From positions 9,345,001-9,409,000 of the forward strand of contig JAWHQI010000040.1 of assembly GCA_033032865.1 (NCBI GenBank): a stretch of DNA of 64,000 nt, read 5' to 3'. Position numbers and translations under genes: made by a program. Under the pieces are notes generated by a model that was given only the letters and a program-made list of their open reading frames with translations, ran no database searches and was not told where the DNA came from. This DNA comes from Dactylorhiza incarnata (taxonomy: Eukaryota; Streptophyta; Magnoliopsida; Asparagales; Orchidaceae). Shown here piece after piece: positions 56,096 to 64,000 of this stretch (its first letter is position 1; each line of letters starts with the position of its first letter).

Positions 56096-56870
56096 TGTTG
56101 AGTCCGAAATCGCACCTCCGAAGGAAACCGGAGGCTGCGGGTTGCCGGTTACTTTTTGGGTGGAAGGATGAGACCGCTAGCAGCGGTCAAGGCAAGACTT
56201 CGCCCGCCGCGGCAAATGCCACTCCTGCGACGGGCTTTCCTTTGATTAAAAAGAAGTGATTACAGCGGGTTACAAGTGCGAGAAAAGAGAAGCCGGCCGG
56301 TCAGACAGTCCGCAAGACAAGAAACTCGAGTCCGCAGCTCAAACAAGCGAGCTCCTAGATTCGAGTCTGCGTCCCTTGAGAACAGTGCCGCCCCCTATTT
56401 ATAGGCTTGGGGGCCTGCCCGAACGGGCAGGGATAAAATAACCGCCTGCCCGGGTATAGGAGAAACGGGCAGGCGGTGACGGGATACACAAGGAAGGAAA
56501 GAAAGAAGCCGCGCGGCTTGGCGGCTTGCCCTTCCGACCTGTCTGACCAGACGCTGAAGATGATGCGGCCAAGGCGACGATGCTATCCGAGCGGCCTCTG
56601 TCTTGAGACCGCGGCTTGTTCTTTGACCTTGAACCTTGGCTTATCTCCATGGCACAAACCGCACGATCTCCGACTTGAGATCACGACTTGCCCTGTTGGA
56701 CTTGGACTTGGATTATCTTTAGTACTTGGAGGCGGTCTGAATTATGTCAGACCGCCCGGCCTGTGCTAGCCGGAGCTGATGGAATCTGTACAGCCTGAGC
56801 CGAGCGACTTGGATCCGCCGACCGCACGGTCTGCGAGTAAACCTATTGAAAGCGGTCTTCCGGGTAAACA
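56096..56870 (-). repeat. Gypsy-2 3' LTR
   Basis: The plus strand starts TGTTGAGTCCG and ends GGTAAACA. It contains GACCGCT-AGC-AGCGGTC at 56171-56187 and GGCGGTCTG/CAGACCGCC at 56731-56755. A TATAAATAGG box on the minus strand is at 56394-56403. The adjoining TGCGGGGATTA on the minus strand is the likely polypurine tract. Confidence 0.93.
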
Positions 56871-57059
56871 TAATCCCCGCATATTTTTAAATTTCCGAGA
56901 AAATTTCGAAAATATCAGTTCTAGCCGGAGACCGCGCCGACTTCACCCTGTTGGTTATAAATGTTCCAGAAGCTTCGATTCTGACATAACTCCATTGCTA
57001 CCACGAGTCACTACTCGCCTATTGCGGTTAGGACTTTCGGGTTGAACAGCCCGAAAAAG

Positions 57060-57650
57060 ATGGTGGACTTAATGGCCCAGCTCGAAATTCTTGAGAAGCC
57101 CGGAAAGCACCGCGAGAGAGACCGCTCGAAAGATAAGAAAAAGAAAAAAGCGACGCGGCCTGATAAAACTGTAACAATTGCTTCCACGAGTAAACCGACC
57201 GACCCGCCTGCAGGGCTGACAGTTGACTTGTCGTCTAAACAGGAGGCGAGTAAGCCGACCGACCTGCTTCCCGAGCAAACAGCCGACCTGTCGACTAAAA
57301 AGGAGGAGAGCTGTCCGAACTCACCCCCGGCTGATCCCCCAACTTTCTCTGACAAAGGAAATAGCCCGCCTCCCCCGCCGGATAAGGCAGACTTGGAGAC
57401 TGCTTCCCAGAAGGGCGATGGGGATGAATCTTTCAAAATTGAAGTTACCCCATCCGGGGTTTTTCATTTAAACATAAGAGATGAAGGGGGAGAGACAGTT
57501 GACTCCCCTAAGCCGAGCGACCAGCGAGCTTTAGTAGTCGACATCGAGGATAGCCCGGAAAAGGCAACCGCCCTGAAGTCGAAAAAGAGGAAGAAGGAGG
57601 AGTCCGCGGCGGACAGGCTATTGAATCTCAGAAATGAAACCCGCTTTTAG
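57060..57650 (+). CDS. Gypsy-2 antisense ORF, 3'-truncated
   Basis: The ATG at 57060 (MVDLMAQLEILEKP) opens a 196-codon frame on the strand opposite to gag-pol; an in-frame TTG lies six codons upstream. The product is basic at first (RERDRSKDKKKKK), then has three similar KPTD..DLS(S/T)K units, an acidic Pro-rich stretch, and a short ordered piece (FKIEVTPSGVFHLNIRDEGG). It ends in a Lys-rich tail with a nuclear-localisation look. The last nine codons are the complement of RT codons, so the natural C-terminus is lost. Tat-lineage elements are known to carry antisense ORFs near the 3' LTR. Function unknown. Confidence 0.6.
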   Translation: MVDLMAQLEILEKPGKHRERDRSKDKKKKKATRPDKTVTIASTSKPTDPPAGLTVDLSSKQEASKPTDLLPEQTADLSTKKEESCPNSPPADPPTFSDKGNSPPPPPDKADLETASQKGDGDESFKIEVTPSGVFHLNIRDEGGETVDSPKPSDQRALVVDIEDSPEKATALKSKKRKKEESAADRLLNLRNETRF

Positions 57651-59156
57651 GAGTTTGGAAACCTCCTCTCTGATGGGCAACGCCAGCTTGGTCGCCACTT
57701 CTCTCTTCTTTTGCTGGACGGGCTTGAATTCAGGAGACACATTTAGATGATGACAAGCCACGTCCGGATCCACTCCTGGTATATCCTCCGCTGACCAAGC
57801 GAAGATATCCAGGTTCTCCAACAGGCAGGAGATTAGCTCCATTTTCTCCTCCTCTGGTAACTCAGCGTTGATGACCAGCTTCTTTTCTGCCCCTTTAGTA
57901 ATAGGGACTTCTTGGGTCGCTTGGGCAGGTTCCAAGTGAGCCCCTTCTCGATCTTTTCCTTCCTTGGCGGCCTCTGGAGACTCATCAATCTCCAAAGCCT
58001 CAGCCACAGCCACGACCTCGGGAAGTGGAACGTCGGTGATCATGTTGACAGTTCGGACGTAGCACTCCTGAGCCACCTTTGGGTTGCTCCTGACCCGATA
58101 CTGCTTTCCTTCGGCCGCGAACTTGAGGGCAAGGTGAAAGGTAGACACTACTGCCCTATATGCATTGAGAATCGGCCTCCCGAAGATGGCACAGTAGTTG
58201 CTCGGGGCATCTACTACCACAAAATTGATTAACTTTATTACTCCTCCGAGAGAGACCAGGAGTTTTACTGAACCCTCTACTTCCTTCTTCTCCCCAGAAA
58301 AACCATAGAGGGGCACGTCGGTGGAGAGCAAAGGCTTTCCGGTCTTTAGGGCCTCGAAAGTCGGGCGGAAAAAGAGATTGACGGAGCTGCCAGTATCAAT
58401 CAGAATCTTGTGGACTGTATAATTTTCGATGACGGCCTTGATGACTACCGCATCGTCAAAAGGATTGGCATTGGGGGGAAGGTCATCCTGACCAAAGGTG
58501 ACAATAGTGCTTTCGGGAGGAGAACTTGAGGTGGCTGCTACTTCCTGCTTTAGAACTCTTGCGATGCTGGATTTGCGAGATGATTCCGCTCCAATTCCTC
58601 CATGAATACAATAGATGTCCCCTAAGGGGCCCACATCATTGACTTCAACACATTCGGTAGAAGGATGGATGTCACCATAGCAGCCGGCGTCTTCGACGTC
58701 GGCACACTCCCAGGTTACTTCTACTGTTTCTTTCTCTTTTTTCTTCTCGGCGGTTGGCTCAGCAATTGCATCTTTCCGAATTAGACCCCGGAGCTTTCCC
58801 TCTCCAAGGAGTCTTTCTATAAGCAAACGAAGAGCTCGACAGTCTTCGGTTAGATGTCCCCCTTCTTTATGATATTCACAATAAAGGTTCGGATTTCGAC
58901 TGCGGATATCCGACTTCAGAGGAGCAGGCCTTTTGAAATCTGGCCTCTTTTGTAGAATCTGGACCACTTCGTCCATGGTGACATTTAAGGGAGTGAATGA
59001 CTCTTGTGAGTCATTATATTGAGTGGATGGAATGACTAGAGGTGGCTGCGCGGCATACTGTTGTAAGTACACTGGCATGATTTGCGGAAGGGGAGCGGAT
59101 GGAGCGGGAGCGACGGCCAACGGTGGTTTCTGATCTTGAAACCGCTGATGACCCAT
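57618..59156 (-). CDS. Gypsy-2 protease and first RT motif, truncated
   Basis: A zinc-type motif (YCEYHKEGGHLTEDC) lies near residue 95. The retropepsin has ILIDTGSSVNLFF (intact DTG) and AIFGRPIL. The RT leader follows (NLDIFAWSAEDIPGVDP, LLKAGFISEIQ), then the frame ends at the deletion junction. It is continuous in frame with gag upstream across the TAG at 59253. Confidence 0.85.
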   Translation of the reverse strand: MGHQRFQDQKPPLAVAPAPSAPLPQIMPVYLQQYAAQPPLVIPSTQYNDSQESFTPLNVTMDEVVQILQKRPDFKRPAPLKSDIRSRNPNLYCEYHKEGGHLTEDCRALRLLIERLLGEGKLRGLIRKDAIAEPTAEKKKEKETVEVTWECADVEDAGCYGDIHPSTECVEVNDVGPLGDIYCIHGGIGAESSRKSSIARVLKQEVAATSSSPPESTIVTFGQDDLPPNANPFDDAVVIKAVIENYTVHKILIDTGSSVNLFFRPTFEALKTGKPLLSTDVPLYGFSGEKKEVEGSVKLLVSLGGVIKLINFVVVDAPSNYCAIFGRPILNAYRAVVSTFHLALKFAAEGKQYRVRSNPKVAQECYVRTVNMITDVPLPEVVAVAEALEIDESPEAAKEGKDREGAHLEPAQATQEVPITKGAEKKLVINAELPEEEKMELISCLLENLDIFAWSAEDIPGVDPDVACHHLNVSPEFKPVQQKKREVATKLALPIREEVSKLLKAGFISEIQ

Positions 59157-59252
59157 GAATGGTTGCTTATTTTTGTAGTTTCTCCCCCTTTGGGAACGGG
59201 GTTCAAAGTGGGACTGATTCGATGGCGGATGATGGAAGGACGGATTTGACTG

Positions 59253-60359
59253 CTACTTGTCGCTTACCAGCTTTGCGACGTAGTCTGGATTGCTCTTCTC
59301 TCCTCTGATAAACATATTTGCCAAACTTATCATTTCCTGATAAGTCTTGGGCTCCCTTATATTTGCTTCAAATTTTACGGGACCCTCTCTTAGGCCATGG
59401 ATGAGGGCAACCCTATACAGCTCCGGATCCACATTTTGAACCTCCATGATCTCTTTCTGGAAGCGATCTACAAAACGAGCCCACGTCTCGTCTTCCCGTT
59501 GTTTTATATCGAAAAGGGCCGCCGGGCCACTCTTTCTCTTCCTTGAGGTAGAGAATCTCAGCAGGAATTCCCTTCGCAGCTCAGCGAAACAACGGATTGA
59601 CCTGGGGTGCAAACCGTAAAACCATTCCCTTGCTTGTCCTTCAAAGGAAGTTACAAGAAGTTTGCACTTAGTTGCATCAGTTAAGGTTCTAAGAGCGATG
59701 GCTGACTCGAAGGCTTGTAAATGAACCGTAGGATCCGCTTCCCCATTGAAAGCTGGCAGGCGAGGTTCCCTGAAATTATTAGGGGCAGGCTCCCCTCTGA
59801 CTTCGTCCACAAAGGGAGAAGTTTCTTCCATATCTTCATATAAAGGAGCAGGGTAATAAGCCGCCGGAGCTGCGGCTATTCGCGGACAAGCCGCCTGATA
59901 AGAAGACCGGGCAACAGCTTCTGGCGGGTAGGAGTGATGAATAGGAACTTCAGGCGGGTAGGAGAGACGGGCCGCGCCCTCCTGCGGGTAAGAAAGGCGG
60001 GCAGCGTGAGAAGCTGCCCCCTGGAAATCAAGGGCCCGAGCCGGCATGCTGTGCGCGGCTTCCTGATAGAAGCTTTGCCTAGCCGCAAAGCCTTCTTGCT
60101 GGGGCTGGAAGTTAGCGGCTTATGGTAGCGGGTAAGGAGGAGGAGGAGGAGGGACCGGGGTCACCGCCTGATTAGCCGCGGTTTGTTGTGGAACTAGCCG
60201 CTCGGTTAGCATCGCTAAAGTCTGACTGATCGCTTCAAGTTGCTGATCAGTGGCCCTCTGAGCCTGCTCGGCTTCTCTCCTGGATTGCTCCAAGGCTTCC
60301 CACAAAGAGTCCTCGCTGTGATCGGAGCGGTCTCCAGGGGGGAACTGGCGGTCTGACAT
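59253..60359 (-). pseudogene. gag: Gypsy-2 gag
   Basis: The ATG is at 60359 (MSDRQFPPGDRSDHS). A coiled coil (LWEALEQSRREAEQAQ) and a poly-Pro stretch precede a TAA at 60120-60122. The same frame goes on with repeated AARLSYPxE units and the Gag core (PRLPAFNGEADPTVHL, AREWFYGLHP, LRREFLLRFSTSRKRK, ALIHGLREGPV). A TAG at 59253-59255 separates it from the protease. Both stops are single changes in one long gag-protease frame. Confidence 0.85.
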
Positions 60360-60411
60360 TATGGCGAAAAGGATTTCACCGACAATCCGCGATCTGAAGG
60401 TCGCGTGTTTC

Positions 60412-61186
60412 TGTTGAGTCCGAAATCGCACCTCCGAAGGAAACCGGAGGCTGCGGGTTGCCGGTTACTTTTTGGGTGGAAGGATGAGACCGCTAGCAGC
60501 GGTCAAGGCCAGACTTCGCCTGCCGCGGCAAATGCCACTCCTGCGACGGGCTTTCCTTTGATTAAAAAGAAGTGATTACAGCGGGTTACAAGTGCGAGAA
60601 AAGAGAAACCGGCCGGTCAGACAGTCCGCAAGACAAGAAACTCGAGTCCGCAGCTCAAACAAGCGAGCTCCTAGATTCGAGTCTGCGTCCCTTGAGAACA
60701 GTGCCGCCCCCTATTTATAGGCTTGGGGGCCTGCCCGAACGGGCAGGGATAAAATAACCGCCTGCCCGGGTATAGGAGAAACGGGCAGGCGGTGACGGGA
60801 TACACAAGGAAGGAAAGAAAGAAGCCGCGCGGCTTGGCGGCTTGCCCTTCCGACCTGTCTGACCAGAAGCTGAAGATGATGCGGCCAAGGTGACGATGCT
60901 ATCCGAGCGGCCTCTGTCTTGAGACCGCGGCTTGTTCTTTGACCTTGAACCTTGGCTTATCTCCATGGCACAAACCGCACGATCTCCGACTTGAGATCAC
61001 GACTTGCCCTGTTGGACTTGGACTTGGATTATCTTTAGTACTTGGAGGCGGTCTGAATTATGTCAGACCGCCCGGCCTGTGCTAGCCGGAGCTGATGGAA
61101 CCTGTAAAGCCTGAGCCGGGCGACTTGGATCCGCCGACCGCACGGTCTGCGAGTAAACCTATTGAAAGCGGTCTTCCGAGTAAACA
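60412..61186 (-). repeat. Gypsy-2 5' LTR
   Basis: Same length and ends as the left LTR. The minus-strand TATA box is near 60710-60719. No standard primer site is evident to its left: GAAACACGCGACCTTCAG follows the LTR. Confidence 0.93.
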
Positions 61187-61326
61187 AATTCCAATTCTGT
61201 TCACTGAATACCATCCTGCAGCTGAACAGCAGAATTGGTTTTCTGCACAAAGCCAATTCCTGCAGATATTGGTTTTCTGACCAAAGCCAATTCCAGAAAT
61301 CCAACACCTGCGCGCCGAACAGACCC

Positions 61327-62450
61327 TAAGGTGCTTTATTGAAGGTTTTTCATTATGCAAGGCTTCATAAGGTGTGGTTTAATCAGGGCTTTGGTGGGAA
61401 CCCTATTCAGAATATGCACAGCAGTGGTTATTGCTTCTCTCCACAGGTTTTTAGGTCAAGCTGAATGAAGCATCGTTGATCTCACCATTTCCATGACTGT
61501 TCTGTTACGCCTTTCTACTACTCCATTTTGTTGGGGGAGTATGAAGTAGTAAGCTCCATGCGTATTCCAGTTTCTTGACACAGCTTGTTAAATTCAGTTG
61601 ACATGAATTCACCCCCTCTATCACTTCTTACTGCTTTTATTTTCCTTTCTAATTGGTTTTCAATTTGCCTCTTGAAGATGATAAAGTATTTATAATCTTC
61701 AGACTTTTGAATCAGGTGATAGATCCACATGAAACGGCTGAAGTCGTCAACAATGAGAAAACAATACCTTTTTCCTCCTAAGGAAGGAGAACTAGCAGGT
61801 CCCCAAAGGTCCATGTGGAGGAGATCAAGGGGACCACTTTCTCTTCTATGAGAGGTTTTGGGAAATGGCTGTGGGATTTTGCTTGGGCACATGAATCACA
61901 GGACAGTGAAGTTGTTTTGAAATTTGGCAGCCCTTCTACTAGTTTTTCAGTTTGTATTTGAGTGATGGCAGAAGATGATATATGTCCCAGCCTATGATGC
62001 CACAATTGTGCTTACTGGGTATTGCTATCCCGAGTGCAGGGAAAAGCATATGACCCGGCTGGCTTTAGAAAAAAGGGTAAATATGTTACTTCTATTCATG
62101 TGGGCTGAGGCAACAATAGTGTTATTATTTGGGTCTACAATATCACCAGACCTAAGGTTGAACAAGACCTTATATCCCCTTTTTAATAACTGACCTACAC
62201 TAAGAAGATTTTGTGAGAGTGTAGGGACAAATTGAACATTTGATATCAATTTGGCAACACCCTCAGAAGTGGTGACTGCAACAGTTCCTCTACCTTCAAT
62301 CTTTTCCTTGTTTCCATCCCCTAGAGACACTTCAGACTTCCATGTCTCATCTAGATTGGTGAAGAATGACTTATTATTCACCATATGGTTCGAGCAACCA
62401 CTATCAACAAACCAGATAGATGAATCCTCTTCTTCATTTGATGTATTGGA
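61327..62450 (-). pseudogene. Copia-5 protease and integrase N-terminal part
   Basis: The protease motif IWFVDSGCSNHMV is near 62410 and has an intact D-S-G. VQFVPTLSQNLLSVGQL follows. The integrase zinc region reads WHHRLGHISSSA and CDSCAQAK; the core has DLWGPA, RSDRGGEFMS and, after a break near 61540, a Glu region in other frames. The frame is cut at about 62450 where GC-rich LTR sequence begins. Confidence 0.87.
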
Positions 62451-62512
62451 GTGGGTGAGCCGTCGGACAGGCTCAAGACCGAGGGGCGCAGCTCCAAATT
62501 ATTCTAAAGAGG

Positions 62513-62515
<3 letters not shown>

Positions 62516-62546
<31 letters not shown>
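62516..62546. repeat. 31-base G homopolymer
   Basis: An uninterrupted G run at the junction of Copia-5 and the GC-rich LTR. Confidence 0.9.
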
Positions 62547-62773
62547 CGAGCATGGGAGGCGGGCGGCCTCCCGCTCGCCCATCACAAGGAGGGAAGAGGG
62601 GCGAGCCAGAGAGTAGAGGGGAGGAAGGCCCCCGGGCTCGCCCTGCCCCAGTAGAGGGGGCGAGCCGGAGACAGGCGGCCTCCCGGGCTCGCCCCGCCCC
62701 AGCATAGGTGGCGAGCTGGAGGCAGGCGGCCTCCCAGGCTTTCCCCACCCCAGCAGGGGGCGAGTAGGAGGCA

Positions 62774-62814
<41 letters not shown>

Positions 62815-63235
62815 GCTCACCCCTCCCCAGCAGAGTGGGCGAGCCGGAGGCTGGCGGCCTCTCGGGCTCGCCCCGCCCCAGCAGGGGGCAAGCCAGAGGA
62901 GGGCGGACTCCCGAGCTTACCCTGCCCCAGCAGGGGGCGAGCCGGAGGCAGGCAGCCTCCCAGGCTCGCCCCGCCTAGTAGAGTGGGCAAGCCGGAGGCA
63001 AGCGGCCTCCTAGTCTCGCCCCGCCCCAGCAGAGGGGGCGAGCCGGAGAGGCATGCGGCTTCCCGGGCTCGCCCCGCCCCAGCAGGGGGCGAGCTGGAGG
63101 CGGGAGGCCTCCCGGGCTCGCCCCGCCCCAGCAGAGGGGGAGAGCCGGAGGTGCGCGGCTTCCCGGGCTCGCCCCGCCTCAGTAAGGGGGCGAGCAAGGG
63201 AGGCGGCCGACCCCCTGCTCGCCCGGCCCCATGGG
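62547..63235. repeat. Array of about eleven GC-rich hairpin units (GGGCGAGCC...GGCTCGCCC)
   Basis: Each unit of about 55-60 bp has a left arm GGGGGCGAGCCGGAGGC, a short centre and a right arm GGCCTCCCGGGCTCGCCCC. The arms are complementary, so every unit can fold into a strong hairpin. Units are separated by CGCCCCAGCAG. Long Gly/Pro/Arg-rich frames on both strands are by-products. Confidence 0.88.
62778..62812. repeat. 35-base C homopolymer
   Basis: The longest homopolymer of the window, inside the hairpin array. The strand is opposite to the G run 230 bases to its left, so the two could pair. Confidence 0.9.
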
Positions 63236-63354
63236 GCGGTCTGCATTTAGCACCTCAAAACGGCGTGATTCAGCTATTGGCAGGCTCAACTTGGGGGCAC
63301 TTTCGTAATCTCGTAGGCCAAAATGTGGCTATTAGCAGACCAAGTCCAAAAAAC

Positions 63355-63364
63355 TATAAATAGG
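63355..63364 (+). promoter_or_regulatory. TATA box of the 62.5-63.7 kb LTR
   Basis: TATAAATAGG follows the hairpin array and precedes a leader of about 300 bases to the LTR end. It fixes the plus orientation. Confidence 0.65.
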
Positions 63365-63667
63365 ACCAAGGGGGCACCATTTGGAGGGACTTCCTTTTGG
63401 GCTTATCTCTCCCCAAGTTTCTTCAAGTGGGTGAAGAGAGCCTCCAAAGGTTCCCCAAGCTCAACATTAGCTTGGGAGGGGAAGCGATCTAAGATCTTCC
63501 GGGTGTGTGGTGGGACCTCCTCACTGAGCCCTTGGTCCTGTTCCTCATTTTCTAAGTCTTCGGCCTAGTGCTCTCCCTTGAGAGAAGTAGGTGTGAGGTC
63601 ACCCCCTCTTTTGGTGACCCCGAACTCCACAGAGACCAAGTCTTATTCTCAAGTCCGGGTTTCAACA

Positions 63668-64000
63668 CCGTAGCTTCCGAGCACGCCAAAGCTCATGTTG
63701 TTTATGAGCATGCCAAATCTCTCGTCGCTTCCGAGCGCAAATCTCCCGTACTTTCTAGCATGTCAAAGCTCCCATCGCTTCCGAGCACGCCAAAGCTCCC
63801 GTCGTTTTCGAGCGAGCCAAAGCTCCCATTGGTTCTGAGTGCGCAAAGCTCCCGTCGCATCCGAGCATGCCAAAAATCCCATCACTTCGCTTCTGAGTGC
63901 GCTAAAGATCCAGTCTCTTTCGAGAGCGCAAAAGCCCCCATAGCTTCCGAGCGCACCAAAGATCCAGTCGCTTCCGAGAATGCCCAAAGCTCCCGTCTAT
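63668..64000. repeat. About 31-33 bp tandem repeat (CGCTTCCGAGCACGCCAAAGCTCC)
   Basis: Ten or more degenerate units built of TTCCGAGC, CGCCAAAGCTCC and CGTCG run to the window edge. No gene is seen. It starts immediately after the LTR end. Confidence 0.82.

Larger units (their letters stand above)
56096..61186 (-). mobile_element. Gypsy-2: deletion-derivative Ty3/gypsy element with both LTRs
   Basis: LTRs of 775 bp each (56096-56870 and 60412-61186) differ at roughly ten positions. Sense for gag-protease is minus. RT after its first motif, RNase H and integrase are missing. Flanks are AATTA on the left and AATTC on the right, an imperfect target duplication. The plus-strand ORF near the 3' LTR is opposite in direction to gag-pol. 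Confidence 0.9.
54868..61326. mobile_element. PIF/Harbinger-like non-autonomous element, TSD TAA, hosting Gypsy-2
   Basis: The ends GGGTCTGTTCGGCGCGC and GCGCGCCGAACAGACCC are a perfect 17-bp inverted repeat, and TAA is duplicated at 54865-54867 and 61327-61329. Subterminal GAATTGGCTTTCTGG and CCAGAAAGCCAATTC words recur. Without Gypsy-2 the element is about 1.37 kb and has no transposase. A second end-like sequence (CCAATTCCTTTGTGCATCCGAACAGG complement-type) lies at 56055-56080, so two related elements may be fused or nested. Confidence 0.85.
52875..62450 (-). mobile_element. Copia-5: truncated Ty1/copia element split by a Harbinger-like insertion
   Basis: The left part (52875-54867) encodes RT and RNase H; the right part (61327 to about 62450) encodes integrase and protease. 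Joining the two sides after removing 54868-61326 and one TAA gives continuous coding sequence across the integrase (KHLR, then VFGC). gag, primer site and both LTRs are missing or not recognisable. Confidence 0.85.
62461..63667 (+). repeat. Plus-strand LTR related to the Gypsy-1 LTR
   Basis: 63460-63667 aligns with the inner part of the Gypsy-1 LTR: GGGAGGGGAAGC, TCTAAGATCTTCCGGGTGTG and GGGACCTCCTC occur in both, and both end in GTTTCAACA. The left boundary is uncertain. Its outer half consists of hairpin repeats with the same GGCGAG/CTCGCC core as Gypsy-1. Nothing like a primer site follows at 63668, so it may be a 3' or solo LTR. Confidence 0.65.

Noticed and set aside
62473..63363. Gly/Pro/Ala-rich frames on both strands of the hairpin array
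   Set aside because: They are forced by GC-rich repeats and cross long homopolymers whose length is uncertain.

Overview
The window is gene-poor, repeat-dense plant nuclear DNA. The evidence is Sirevirus-type and other Ty1/copia elements primed by initiator-Met tRNA, Tat-type Ty3/gypsy pol with a second RNase H, a TRIM, TAA-flanked Tourist/Harbinger-type and 8-bp-TSD hAT-type elements, a CACTA terminus, and captured fragments of plant genes (UPL3-like E3 ligase, LRR receptor kinase). I see no intact host gene and no tRNA or rRNA gene. The organism is an angiosperm with a retrotransposon-bloated genome; I cannot name the family.

Layout. 1-8880: minus-strand Sirevirus-like copia element cut by the window's left edge (5' LTR at 7486-8880, intact gag, broken pol, broken env-position third ORF). 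8881-19452: minus-strand Tat-like gypsy element (Gypsy-1) with 5' LTR 18728-19452, gag, PR-RT, two RNase H domains and INT. Its 3' part, including an 89-bp tandem array, is tandemly duplicated (9553-12288 and 12294-15046). 19453-26398: element A, a minus-strand, Sirevirus-like element reduced to LTRs, a decayed gag and about 4 kb of non-coding interior. Gypsy-1 sits inside its left LTR. 26399-32538: decayed plus-strand chromovirus-like gypsy gag-protease with its long upstream LTR-like region. 32539-47009: element B, a relative of A with only the 3' LTR left. It hosts a complete copia element (Copia-3, 35999-43003, TSD TACTA) that itself contains a pristine 459-bp TRIM (40154-40612, TSD CTATT), then a Tourist-like element filled with a minisatellite (43138-44674) and a hAT MITE (45000-45663). 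47010-49831: plus-strand LTR of another A/B-type element, carrying a solo LTR (47565-48558, TSD ATAAA). 49832 to about 52800: CACTA element end with two captured host exons. 52875-62450: minus-strand copia element (Copia-5) split by a Harbinger-like element (54868-61326, TSD TAA), which is split by a deletion-derivative gypsy element (Gypsy-2, 56096-61186) with an antisense ORF. 62461-64000: plus-strand LTR related to Gypsy-1's, with a hairpin-repeat array, then a tandem repeat.

The most interesting cross-cutting signal is that almost every LTR family here carries a cluster of short imperfect palindromes with a family-specific core. Several Sirevirus-like elements repeat the same core inside the element as well, and in two cases unrelated elements share one core (Copia-3 and Gypsy-2: AGACCGC/GCGGTCT; Sirevirus and the 47.6-kb solo LTR: ATTCGTCG/CGACGAAT). 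Some listed ORF starts are not ATG; where I could, I chose the ATG from the sequence.
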